A stretch of DNA of 64,000 bases from Rapana venosa (lineage: Eukaryota > Mollusca > Gastropoda > Neogastropoda > Muricidae), in the NCBI GenBank assembly GCA_028751875.1, contig CM054154.1, forward strand, positions 55,774,679 to 55,838,678, written 5' to 3'. Made by a program: the position numbers and the translations under genes. This document shows, piece by piece, positions 9,430 to 20,181 of this stretch; position 1 is the first letter of the stretch, and each line of letters starts with the position of its first letter. Under the pieces are notes generated by a model. The model had not been told where the DNA came from. It did not search any database and saw only the letters and a program-made list of their open reading frames with translations.

Positions 9430-9793
9430 CACACACACACTCACACACTCATATTTAACACACACACCACACATACACTCACATACTCACCCACCCACGT
9501 TTGCATGAATATATGCTCACATGCGTGTAAGTATGCACACACACACACACACACACACACACTTACACACACACATACACACCCACCTACACCTACATGT
9601 TCATTCACCCACACATGTGTGCAAGTATTCATGCATGCATGTAAGCATGCATACACCCACACACATACACACATACACACACAACACGCACACACAACAC
9701 GCACATGCAGCATTGGCACCCTCGTGTTCTCTGGGTTTTGTTATGTATGTGTACGTGCACATGCTGGGCATGTATGTGTGTGCATGTGTGTGA

Positions 9794-9831
<38 letters not shown>

Positions 9832-9930
9832 TGGATGTGTGTATGTGCATGCATGTGTATGTGTGTTTATGTGTGTGTGTACATGTGTGTGTGTGTGTAT
9901 GTGTGTTTAACAAGATAATGAAGAAGGTGT
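9430..9930. repeat. CA/TG-rich intron with a TA microsatellite
   Basis: CACACA-rich DNA to 9710, (TA)n at about 9796-9830, then TGTGTG-rich DNA to the exon 6 acceptor. Frames in it are low-complexity artefacts. Confidence 0.85.
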
Positions 9931-9949
9931 GTGTGTGTGTGTGTTTCAG

Positions 9950-10036
9950 AGTGAAAAGCGTCCAGAGCTGAAGAAGTCAAAATCCTCAGAGTTTGTCAAT
10001 TCCACCGACATGGAGCTGACCTTTGAAATCCAAGAG
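9950..10036 (+). CDS. VPS13A/C: VPS13 exon 6 of window
   Basis: Acceptor GTGTTTCAG|AGTGAA and donor CAAGAG|GTGGGT. 29 codons, phase 0 both sides. A lysine-rich linker SEKRPELKKSKSSEF leads into STDMELTFEIQE, which continues directly into exon 7 (VVVAILRKEEE) as a new groove module. Confidence 0.88.
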
Positions 10037-10169
10037 GTGGGTGAGGGGTGAGGAGGAATGAGGAGTGAGGGGTGAGGAGGAATGAGGGGTCGGGCAGTTT
10101 GTGCAGTGATGGTCAGGCAGGGACACCTCTGCGCGGTGGCTAAGGGGGACATCCAACACAAAGCAGACA

Positions 10170-12860
10170 GGCCCTGCCAGGCCACACCATGCCACACCAC
10201 ATTACACCACACCACAGCATGCCACACCACACCACAGCATGCCAGGCCACACCACACCACAGCATGCCATGCCACACCACACCACACCACAGCATGCCAC
10301 ACCACACCACACCACAGCATGCCACACCACACCACACCATGCCACACCACATTACACCACACCACAGCATGCCACACCACACCACAGCATGCCACACCAC
10401 ACCACACCACAGCATGCCACACCACACCACACCACAGCATGCCACACCACACCACAGCATGCCACACCACACCACACCACAGCATGCCACACCACACCAC
10501 AGCATGCCACACCACACCACACCACAGCATGCCACACCACACCACAACCACACCACACCACAGCATGCCACACCACACCACAGCATGCCACACCACACCC
10601 ACACCACAGCATGCCACAACACCACACCACACCACACCACAGCATGCCACACCACACCACACCACACCACAGCATGCCACACCACACCACACCACAGCAT
10701 GCCACACCACACCACACCACACACAACCACAGCATGCCACACCACACCACACCACAGCAATGCCACACCACACCACAAACCACAGCATGCCCACACCACA
10801 CCACAGCATGCCACACCACACCACAGTATGCCACAACCACAACCCACACCACAGTATGCCACACCACACCACACCACACCACACCACAGCATGCCACCAC
10901 CACACCACACCACAGCATGCCACACCACACCACAGCATGCCACACCACCCACACACCACACCACAAACCACAGCATGCCACAGGCCACACCACAGCATGC
11001 CACACACACACCATGCACCACACCACAATTACACCACACACACAGCATGCCACACCACACCACAACATGCCAGGCCACACCACAGCATGCCACACCACAC
11101 CACACCACACATCCACACCACACCACACCACCACCACAGCATGCCACACCACACCACAGCATGCCACACCACCACCACACCACAGCATGCCACACCACAC
11201 CACAGCATGCCACACCACACCACACCACAGCATGCCACACCACACCACACCACACCACAACCACACCACACCACACACAGACACCACACACACAGCATGC
11301 CACACCACACCACAGCATGCCACACCACAACCCACACCACAGCATGCCACACCACACCCCATCACCACACCACACCACACCACAGCATGCCACACCACCA
11401 CACACACCACACCACAGCATGCCAACCCACACCACACCACAGCATGCCACAACCACACCACACCACAGCATGCCACACACACACCACACCACAGCATGCC
11501 ACACCACACCACAGCATGCCACCACACCACACACACAGCATGCCACACACCACACCACAGTATGCCACACCAACAACCACACCACAGATGCCACACCACA
11601 CCACAACCACACCACACCACACCACAGCATGCCACACCACACCACAACCACACCACACCCGCATGCCACACCACACCACACACCACAGCATGCCACACCA
11701 CACCACACCACACCACAGCATGCCACAACACCACACACTCACAACCAAGCATGCCACCACACCACACCACACCACACCACAGCATGCCACACCACACCAC
11801 AGCATGCCACACCCACACCACAGCATGCCACAACCACACCACAGCATGCCACACCACACCACACCACAGCATGCCACACCACACCACACCACAGCATGCC
11901 ACACCACACCACACACACACATCCACATCCAACCACACCACAGCATGCCACACCACACCACACCACAGCATGCCACACCACACCACACCACAACACCACA
12001 CCACAGCATGCCACACCACACACCACACCACACCACACCACAGCATGCCACACCACACCACAGTATGCCACACCACACCACACCACAGTATCCACACCAC
12101 ACCACAGATGCCACACCACACCACAGCATGCCACTTCACACCACACCACAGCATGCCACACCACACCACACACCACACCACCACCACACCAACCACACCA
12201 CAGTATGCCACACCACACCACAGCATGCCACACCACACCACAGCATGCCACACACCCCACCACACCACAGCATGCCACACACACACCACAGCAGCCAGGC
12301 CACACCACACCACAATGCCATGCCACACCACACCACACACAGCATGCCACACCACACCACAGCATGCCACACCACACCACAGCATGCCACACCACACCAC
12401 ACCACAGCATGCCACACCACACCACACCACAGCATACCACACCACACACACAGCATGCCACACCACACCACAGCAGCAGCCACACCACACCACAGCATGC
12501 CACACCACACCAACACCACACATGCCACACCACACACCACACCACAACCACACCACAACCACACATCCACACAACACCACACCACATGCATGCCAACACC
12601 ACACCACACCACAACATGCCACACCACACCACACCACACCACAACATAACCACAGCATCCACAACAAAACCACACCACAGCATGCCCACACCACACCACA
12701 CCACAAGCAATGCCACAACCACACCACAGCATTGCCACACCACACACACACCAACAGCATGCCATGCAACACACACCACAGCAAGCCACACCACAACCAT
12801 TCACACCACACCACACCACACCACACCACACAAGTACACCACAACCACACAATAGCAACA
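10170..12860. repeat. CACACCACACCACAGCATGC satellite, about 2.7 kb
   Basis: CCACACCA repeats punctuated roughly every 20-35 bp by the palindrome GCATGC. Plus-strand G occurs almost only inside GCATGC or CAG. Five overlapping frames of 530-890 residues on both strands contain only H, T, P, S, M, C, Q, A (plus) or C, G, V, W, L, A (minus), and are artefacts. Scattered one-base losses (CACCACAACC, CACACACAC) increase after about 10540 and suggest consensus noise or decay. Confidence 0.95.
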
Positions 12861-13150
12861 TAACACAACAACCCACACCACATCACACCACACTACACCG
12901 ATTTCACACTACCACACACAAAGATCCAATCCCACCCCCATACATCTTAAAGAAAAGACCACCCCCCCCTTTGACCCTCCTCCCTAATTGAAAGCACCCC
13001 CAAATTCTTGTCCCCCCCCAAAAAACACAACAACAACAACAAAAGGCAAGCAACCACCCTACCAACAGTACACAAACAAAAGCAGCAACAAAAAATGAAA
13101 GCAAAAACACCAAAAGCAAACAAAGAACAAAAACAAACAACCCACCACGC
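12860..13150. other. A/C-rich intron segment
   Basis: Low-complexity A- and C-rich DNA with CAACAACAAC and AAACAAAC stretches; no gene seen. Confidence 0.6.
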
Positions 13151-13154
13151 AACA

Positions 13155-13770
13155 AAATGGAAAGGGAAGACAAGCTGACAAAATGGAAAGGGAAGGAAAG
13201 CTGAGAAAATGGAAAGGGAAGAAAAGCTGACAAAATGGAAAGGGAAGGAAGGCTGACAAAAAGGAAAGGGAGAAGACAAGACTGACAAAAGCTACAAAAA
13301 AGGAAAGGGAAGGAAAGCTGCAAAAATGGAAAGGGAAGGAAAGCTGACAAAAGCTACAAAATGGAAAGGGAAGGAAAGCTGACAAAATGGAAAGGGAAGG
13401 GAAGCTGATAAAATGGAAGAAAAAGTGACAAAATGGAAAGGGAAGACAAGCTGACAAAAGCTACAAAATGGAAAGGGAAGGAAAGCTGACAAAAGCTACA
13501 AAATGGAAAGGGAAGGAAAGCTGACAAAATGGGTAGGGAAGGAAAGCTGACAAAATGGAAAGGGAAGGGAAGCTGATAAAAGCTACAAAATGGAAAGGGA
13601 AGGAAAGCTGACAAAAGCTACAAAATGGAAAGGGAAGGAAAGCTGACAAAAGCTACAAGGGAAGGAAAGCTGATAAAATGGAAGAAAAAGTGACAAAATG
13701 GAAAGGGAAGAAAAGCTGACAAAAGCTACACAATGGAAAGGGAAGAAAAGCCGACAAAAGCTACAATACC
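13155..13770. repeat. AAAATGGAAAGGGAAGGAAAGCTGAC minisatellite
   Basis: About 25-bp units, with an optional AAAGCTAC insertion that makes a second, longer unit type. Roughly 24 units. Minus-strand F/P/S/L frames are artefacts. Confidence 0.92.
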
Positions 13771-13799
13771 CATTCCTCTAAGAGAAAAAAAAAAAAGCT

Positions 13800-15190
13800 C
13801 ATAAACTGAGTGTGAACCCCCCCCCCCCCCCCCCCCCCCCCCCCTTTCCCTCAAACCCTATGCTTATAAACTGTCTGTGAACACCCCCCCAAAAAAAAAA
13901 CCCACTGTCTGTGAACACCCCCAAAAACAACAACAAACCCCATGCTTATAAACTGACTGTGACCCCCCCCCCCCCTCTCCAAAAAAGCCCCATTTTCATA
14001 AACTGACTGAACCCCCCCCCAAAAAAAAAAAAACAACAACCCCAAAACCCAAACCCCATGCTTATAAACTGACTGTGAACCCCCCCCCCCAAAAAAAACC
14101 CCAACAACTCCATGCTCATAAACTGGCTGTGAACCCCCCCCAAAAAAAACCCCAACAACTCCATGCTCATAAACTGGCTGTGAACCCCCCCAAAAAAACC
14201 AACTCCATGCTCATAAACTGGCTGGGAACCCCCCCAAAAAAACCCAACAACTCCATGCTCATAAACTGACTGTGAACCCCCCCCCAAAAAAAAACCCAAC
14301 AACTCCATGCTCATAAACTGGCTGTGAACCCCCCCCCCCAAAAAAAAACCCAACAACTCCATGCTCATAAACTGGCTGTGAACCCCCCCAAAAAAACCAA
14401 CTCCATGCTCATAAACTGGCTGTGAACCCCCCCAAAAAAACCAACTCCATGCTCATAAACTGGCTGGGAACCCCCCCAAAAAAACCCAACAACTCCATGC
14501 TCATAAACTGGCTGTGAACCCCCCCCCAAAAAAACCCAACAGCTCCATGCTCATAAACTGGCTGTGAACCCCCCCCCCAAAAAAAACCCAACAACTCCAT
14601 GCTCATAAACTGGCTGTGAACCCCCCCAAAAAAACCAACTCCATGCTCATAAACTGGCTGGGAACCCCCCCAAAAAAACCCAACAACTCCATGCTCATAA
14701 ACTGACTGTGAACCCCCCCCCAAAAAAAAACCCCAACAACTCCATGCTCATAAACTGGCTGTGAACCCCCCCCCCAAAAAAAAACCCCAACAACTCCATG
14801 CTCATAAACTGGCTGTGAACCCCCCCAAAAAAACCAACTCCATGCTCATAAACTGGCTGTGAACCCCCCCAAAAAAACCAACTCCATGCTCATAAACTGG
14901 CTGGGAACCCCCCAAAAAAAACCCAACAACTCCATGCTCATAAACTGACTGTGAACCCCCCCCCCAAAAAAAACAAACCCAACAACTCCATGCTCATAAA
15001 CTGGCTGTGAACCCCCCCCCAAAAAAAAAAAACCCAACAACTCCATGCTCATAAACTGGCTGTGAACCCCCCCCCCCAAAGAAAAAAACCCCAACAACTC
15101 CATGCTCATAAACTGGCTGTGAACCCCCCCCCCAAAAAAAAAAACCCACAAAAAAACCACCAACAAAAACAACAACAAAACCCCAACAAA
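13800..15190. repeat. 50-60 bp satellite with poly-C and poly-A cores
   Basis: Units read CAACTCCATGCTCATAAACTGGCTGTGAAC, then C6-C12, then A7-A12. About 25 copies. Length varies mainly in the two homopolymers. Units near 13860-14060 are more diverged (TGCTTATAAACTG), as expected at an array edge. Frames on minus (GFFLGG..QFMSMELL) are artefacts. Confidence 0.93.
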
Positions 15191-15199
15191 ACAAACACC

Positions 15200-15387
15200 T
15201 CCAAACCAACGCATGCTTATATATATATGTACATATATAATATATGTTGGTGGATCGGTGGTCTAGAGGTAACGCGCCTGTCTAGAAAGCGAAAAGTCCG
15301 GGTCTGAAGTGTGCGGCGGTTCGTACCCCGTTTGGACCGGAAATTTTTCCCCCATCCATTAGACCATGAGTGGTGGTCTGGGCGCTA

Positions 15388-15418
<31 letters not shown>

Positions 15419-15725
15419 CGTGTGTTACACGTAATTATTTAGCGCACGTAAAAAACCCCACGGCAACAAGAGAGTTGTCCCTGGCAAAATTCTTAGAAAA
15501 AAGCCACTCTGATAGGGAATCAAATACAGTTGCAGACATGAAAAAAAAAAAAAAAGGGTGAAAGGGTGGCGCAGCGCTAAGTGGCGACGCGTTCTCCCGC
15601 TCTCCCCGGGGAGAGCAGCCCGAATTTCACGGAGAGAAATCTGCCGTGACTTAAAGTGGTATGAAATAAAATCTGAGCGCTTTGATTTGTTGCTTTACAA
15701 GATTCAGCGCTATATAAATTCCATA

Positions 15726-15791
<66 letters not shown>

Positions 15792-15795
15792 AAGA
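15200..15795 (+). mobile_element. tRNA-derived SINE plus LINE tail nested in the satellite
   Basis: The SINE head at about 15250 has an A-box-like TGGTCTAGAGGTAACGCG and a B-box-like GGTTCGTACCCC. A body with CTTTCGGATGAGACGATAAACCGAGGTCCCGTGTG follows, ending near the A run at 15540. A second unit (15556-15745) ends in GAGCGCTTTGATTTG...GCGCTATATAAATTCCATAC, (ATT)n and (TA)n. Satellite units of the 13800-15190 type resume at 15797-15922, so the retroelements landed inside the array. Confidence 0.8.
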
Positions 15796-15796
15796 C

Positions 15797-15925
15797 TGGC
15801 TGTGAAAAAAGCCCCCGAAACCCCATGCTTATAAACTGGCTATGAACTTCTTTTGTTTTGGTTTTTAAAGACTCATGCTTACTATAAAGTAGCTGTGAAC
15901 CCCCCCCCCCCCCCCCCCCCCAACT
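15797..15925. repeat. Continuation of the 50-60 bp satellite
   Basis: GACTGGCTGTGAA...CCCCATGCTTATAAACTGGCTATGAAC and a further diverged unit ending in about 22 C residues. It matches the edge type of the array on the other side of the SINE. Confidence 0.85.
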
Positions 15926-15993
15926 GAGCCACAAGGCAGGCCAGTGAGTGAGGTGACAGTGGAGGCTGGTGGTGGTGGTGGTGGTGGTGGCAG

Positions 15994-16156
15994 GTGGTGG
16001 TGGCCATCCTTCGCAAAGAAGAGGAGACGGCGGGGGTGAAGCCCTACCTGCGCCTGGTGGTGAAGTCGATCGGCACCAAGGTGAAGATGAGGACCTTCGA
16101 CATGGTGGCCGACGCCTACCTGGGGGCTGTCTTTGTTCAGCACCTGCAGTACCAGT
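15994..16156 (+). CDS. VPS13A/C: VPS13 exon 7 of window
   Basis: Acceptor GGTGGCAG|GTGGTG and donor TACCAGT|GTGAGT. 54 codons plus one base. VVVAILRKEEETAGVKPYLR leads to KMRTFDMVADAYLG, the strand pattern (R-T-F/Y-D-x-x-x-x-AYL) conserved in VPS13A/C. The preceding GGT run gives other possible frames, but only this one matches the phase and the family. A 1.3-kb TGTC array begins about 10 bp inside the intron. Confidence 0.95.
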
Positions 16157-16162
16157 GTGAGT

Positions 16163-16176
16163 CCGTCTGTCTGTCC

Positions 16177-16207
<31 letters not shown>

Positions 16208-17432
16208 TGTCTGTATTTGTGTCTCTTGTCTGTATTTCTGTGTCTCTTGTCTGTATTTCTGTCTGTCTGTCTTGTCTGTATTTCTGTCCGTCTGTTTGTA
16301 TTTGTGTCTCTTGTCTGTATTTCTGTGTCTGTCTGTATTTGTGTCTGTCTTGTCTTTTTTTGGGTGTCTGTCTGTCTTGTCTGTATTTCTGTCTGTACTT
16401 GTGTCTGTCTTGTCTGTATTTGTGTCTGTCTGTCTTGTCTGTATTTCTGTCTGTATTTGTGTCAGTCTTGTCTGTATTTGTGTCTGTCTGTCTTGTCTGT
16501 ATTTGTGTCTGTCTTGTCTGTATTTGTGTCTGTCTGTCTTGTCTGTATTTGTGTCTGTCTGTCTTGTCTGTATTTGTGTCTGTCTGTCTTGTCTGTATTT
16601 GTGTCTGTATTTGTGTCTGTCTTGTCTGTATTTGTGTCTGTCTGTCTGTCTTGTCTGTATTTCTGTCTGTATTTCTGTCTGTCTTGTCTGTATTTCTGTC
16701 TGTCTGTCTTGTCTGTATTTCTGTCTGTCTTGTCTGTATTTCTGTCTGTCTTGTCTTTTTTTTTTTGTCTGTCTGTCTTGTCTGTATTTGTGTTTGTCTG
16801 TCTGTCTTGTCTGTATTTGTGTTTGTCTGTCTGTCTTGTCTGTATTTGTGTCTGTCTTGTCTGTATTTGTGTCTGTCTGTCTTGTCTGTATTTGTGTCTG
16901 TCTGTCTTGTCTGTATTTGTGTTTGTCTGTCTGTCTTGTCTGTATTTGTGTTTGTCTGTCTGTCTTGTCTGTATTTGTGTCTGTCTGTCTTGTCTGTATT
17001 TGTGTCTGTCTGTCTTGTCTGTATTTGTGTCTGTCTGTCTTGTCTGTATTTGTGTCTGTCTTGTCTGTATTTGTGTCTGTCTGTCTTGTCTGTCTTGGTG
17101 TCTGTCTGTCTTGTCTGTATTTGTGTCTGTATTTCTGTCTGTCTTGTCTGTATTTCTGTCTGTCTGTCTTGTCTGTACTTGTGTCTGTCTTGTCTGTACT
17201 TGTGTCTGTCTTGTCTGTATTTGTGTCTGTCTGTTGTGTCTGTACTTGTGTCTGTCTTGTCTGTATTTCTGTCTGTCTGTCTTGTCTGTATTTCTGTCTG
17301 TATTTGTGTCTGTACTTGTGTCTGTCTTGTCTGTATTTCTGTCTGTCTGTCTTGTCTGTACTTGTGTCTGTCTTGTCTGTATTTGTGTCTGTCTTGTCTG
17401 TATTTCTGTCTGTCTTGTCTGTATTTCTGTCT
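16163..17432. repeat. TGTCTGTCTTGTCTGTATTTG satellite
   Basis: About 1.27 kb of CTGTCTGT alternating with CTTGTCTGTATTT(G/C). Being T-rich and without stops, it gives overlapping frames of 388-591 residues (S/V/L/C on plus, Q/T/D/R on minus); all are artefacts. It starts directly after the exon 7 donor. Confidence 0.95.
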
Positions 17433-17844
17433 GTGTGAGAAGGATGGGGGGGGGGGGAGGATATGTGTGTGAAGGGGGTGGGGTGGGTGTTTGTATGTGA
17501 GAGGGGGTGGGATGGGATGTGTATGGTATTGGGGGGGGGGGATGGGGGAGGAGGAGTGTGATGTGTGTGTGAGGGGGTTGGGGTGGGATGTGTGTAAGAG
17601 GGAGGCGGGGTCGTGTGTGTTGTAGAAAAGAGAGAGTGAGGTTCTGTAAGTGTGTGTGTGTGTGTGTGTGTGAGGATGGGAGTGGGGGTAAGTTTGAGTA
17701 TGTGTGTGTGTGCGTGTGTAGAAGGGAGGGTGGAGTCTGTAAGTGTGTGTGTTAGAGTGGAAGTGGGGTGGGTATCTTTGAGTGTGTGATAGACAGGGGG
17801 AGGATAGTGGGAATTGGGTGTCTGTGTGTGTATCTCTATGTAAG

Positions 17845-17900
<56 letters not shown>
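17433..17900. repeat. G/T-rich degenerate repeat and TG microsatellite
   Basis: Irregular GTGTGTGAGGGGGTGGG units, ending with about 25 TG dinucleotides at 17848-17900. Confidence 0.85.
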
Positions 17901-17901
<1 letters not shown>

Positions 17902-18207
17902 TATGGACTCAAGGCTTGAGAGTGTATCAGTGATAACTTTCATATTCAGATTTGAGAGCTTTTGATATATTTTGCTGTGGGAATCGTTATCATCATCGTA
18001 AATGTATAAAGTAGGATGACATTTGATATTGATATTCACTCTGTGTGTGTTTGTGTACAAATCAATGTCATTATGTGTACTGTTGAATATTTGAATATAT
18101 ATGTTGTATTTTGATTTTTGTAGAGTTTGAAGAAGATAAGGTGCTTTGTCAGCATTCCTTATCATTATCATGATGATTATTGATAATACAATGTTTTTGT
18201 TTATATC

Positions 18208-18368
18208 TAGTCTACATTCATATGTTTGTTTTTCTATGTTTATAATGATGTAGTCTACATTCATATGTTTGTTTTTCTATGTTTAAAATGGTGTAGTCTA
18301 CATTCATATGTTTGTTTTTCTATGTTTATAATGATGTAGTCTACATTCATGTTTGTTTTTCTATGTGC
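18208..18368 (+). repeat. 43-bp tandem repeat carrying the polypyrimidine tract of exon 8
   Basis: About four units of TAGTCTACATTCATATGTTTG-TTTTTCTATGTTTATAATGATG. The last unit is cut short by TGCACACCAG, the exon 8 acceptor. The pyrimidine-rich TTTGTTTTTCTATG in front of the acceptor is therefore the monomer itself. Confidence 0.88.
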
Positions 18369-18375
18369 ACACCAG

Positions 18376-18414
18376 TGGACAGTGCTGTGAGTCGACAGCT
18401 GAAGAGCATGGGAG
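18376..18414 (+). CDS. VPS13A/C: VPS13 exon 8 of window (39-nt microexon)
   Basis: Acceptor GCACACCAG|TGGACAG and donor GGGAG|GTAAGT, the best donor match in the window. Two bases complete a Leu codon from exon 7, followed by DSAVSRQLKSMG, with one base left over. Both flanking phases fit. Its size is small but the splice signals are strong. Confidence 0.88.
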
Positions 18415-18429
18415 GTAAGTGTGTGTGTT

Positions 18430-18431
<2 letters not shown>

Positions 18432-18489
<58 letters not shown>

Positions 18490-18745
18490 TATATGTATGA
18501 ACATGTTTGTGTGTGAGATACTATGCGTGTGTGTGTGTGAGTGACACACAGAGAGAGACTTTTTGTGTATGTATGTGGAGCATGTTTGTGTATGAGATAG
18601 TCTATGTGTTTGTGTGTGAGCTTGTCTGTGTGTGTAAACATGGCTGTGTGTGAGAGAGAGGCTCTTTGTGTACATGTGCGTATGTGATGTATGTGCATGT
18701 ACACATGTGAGTGTGTGAGCACATGCACATGACCATTATGTGTGT
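18432..18745. repeat. GA microsatellite and TG-rich intron
   Basis: (GA)n at 18433-18487, followed by TGTGTG-rich DNA with AGAGAG interruptions. Minus-strand S/L/H/T frames are artefacts. Confidence 0.8.
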
Positions 18746-19145
18746 GTTGAATATGTGCTTTGGAGATGTTGATGCTGAAGAGCTGTGAAAACCGAATGCT
18801 ACGCTACATGACAAAGATCAAATGGGAAGACAGGATCACGAATAAAGAACTATGGAGAATGTGCAAAGTTGATGATCTGAAGTCTGTAGCTGGTAGCAAT
18901 AGACTGCGCTGGTTTGGGCACGTTCAACGGAAAGCAGACCACCACATCATAAAAAGAGCAATGAACTCTGTAGTGTATGGAAAGAGACCAAAGGGAAGAC
19001 CTAGCAAAACCTGGGCTGCCTGTATTGCAGATGATCTTAGAGAAAGGGACATAAATAAGGAGGAAGCTCAAAACAGAGAGAGATGGAGAAGGCTCATCAA
19101 TGTCAAACCTCCCTTGGGAGAAACATGACAAAAAAGGAAGAAGAA
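18746..19145 (+). mobile_element. Non-LTR retrotransposon 3' end with ORF2 C-terminus
   Basis: A frame encodes ENRMLRYMTKIKWEDRITN, RLRWFGHVQRKADHHIIKRA and GKRPKGRPSKTWAACIADDL, then an AAGAAGAAGAGAAGA tail. The R-W-x-GH(V) and GRPxxxW motifs are the C-terminus found in many RTE/CR1-related LINE ORF2 proteins. RT motifs are absent, so it is 5'-truncated. It lies between exons 8 and 9 and is on the same strand as the gene. Confidence 0.85.
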
Positions 19146-19194
19146 GAGAAGATGTTGATGCCATGATATTGGCCGTCAGTACACTGTAGACATC

Positions 19195-19310
19195 TGCTGT
19201 GTGTGTGTGGTGTGTGTGGTGTGTGTGTGTGGTGTGTGTGTGTGTGGTGTGTGTGTGTGTGTGTGGTGTGTGGTGTGTGTGTGGTGTGTGTGTGTGTGTG
19301 TGGTGTGTTG
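19195..19310. repeat. TG/GTGTGGTG repeat
   Basis: A (GTGTG)(GTG) mixture that runs to the exon 9 acceptor. Confidence 0.9.
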
Positions 19311-19315
19311 AACAG

Positions 19316-19401
19316 CCAGCGGTGATTCGGTGATCAACCTGGTCAACACACCGTCCTCCACTGACAGGGACTACAAACTGCTGGCTGTCCACTACCTGCA
19401 G
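19316..19401 (+). CDS. VPS13A/C: VPS13 exon 9 of window
   Basis: Acceptor TTGAACAG|CCAGC and donor CTGCAG|GTAACA. Two bases complete Ala from exon 8, then 28 codons in phase 0 at the end. SGDSVINLVNTPSSTDRDYK then LLAVHYLQ fits the conserved INxxNTxxTDxxLLxxxY pattern of VPS13A/C. Confidence 0.92.
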
Positions 19402-19409
19402 GTAACAGG

Positions 19410-19781
19410 AACACACAGACACACACACACACACACCGCACACACCACACACACACCATACACAGACACCACACACCATACACAGACACCACACACACAC
19501 CATACACAGACACCACACACCATACACACACACTACACACACACTACACACACACACCACACACACACACACACACTGCACACCACCCCACACACACACT
19601 GCACACCACACACAGCACACACACACATACACACACACCACACACACACAGCACACTGCACACAAACACACAAACACACAACACACACCACACACACACA
19701 CACAACACCACACACACACACCACACTGCACCACACACCACACACACACACTCACACACACACCACACACACACACACACA

Positions 19782-19830
<49 letters not shown>

Positions 19831-20180
19831 ACACATACAAACACACCACACACACACACAACACATAAAAGTTTGACTTTGACTTTGACTGACTTGACAC
19901 ACACACACAACTTGTCTAATACACGTAATGTGAAAAGACGTTAAATTAAAGAAGAACACACACACACACTGCACACACACTCTGCACACAAACACACATT
20001 GCACACACACACACACGCACACACAACACACACACAACACACACTGCACACACACACACACTGCACAACATCACACACTGCACACACACACACACTGCAC
20101 ACCTCACCTCTTTATACACACACTGTTATTATTATTATTTATACACACACTGCACACCTCATCTCTTTTTTCCTCTCATA
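19410..20180. repeat. CA-rich array
   Basis: CACACACCACACAC with TGCACA, CATACACAGACAC and similar variants, starting directly after the exon 9 donor. It includes a short (TTTGAC)n stretch at 19870-19896. H/T-rich and C/V-rich frames are artefacts. Confidence 0.9.
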
Positions 20181-20181
20181 G

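Noticed and set aside
10082..12886. Overlapping open frames of 530-890 residues on both strands
   Set aside because: They arise from a stop-free CACACCA/GCATGC array; composition is H/T/P/S or C/G/V/W only, with no domain, and several frames are open at once.
15245..15320. tRNA gene
   Set aside because: A- and B-box-like motifs are present but the rest does not fold as a tRNA and continues into a SINE body; same for 23560 and 23860.
16133..17912. 455- to 591-residue frames on both strands
   Set aside because: Translation of the TGTC/TTGTCTGTATTT array directly after the exon 7 donor.
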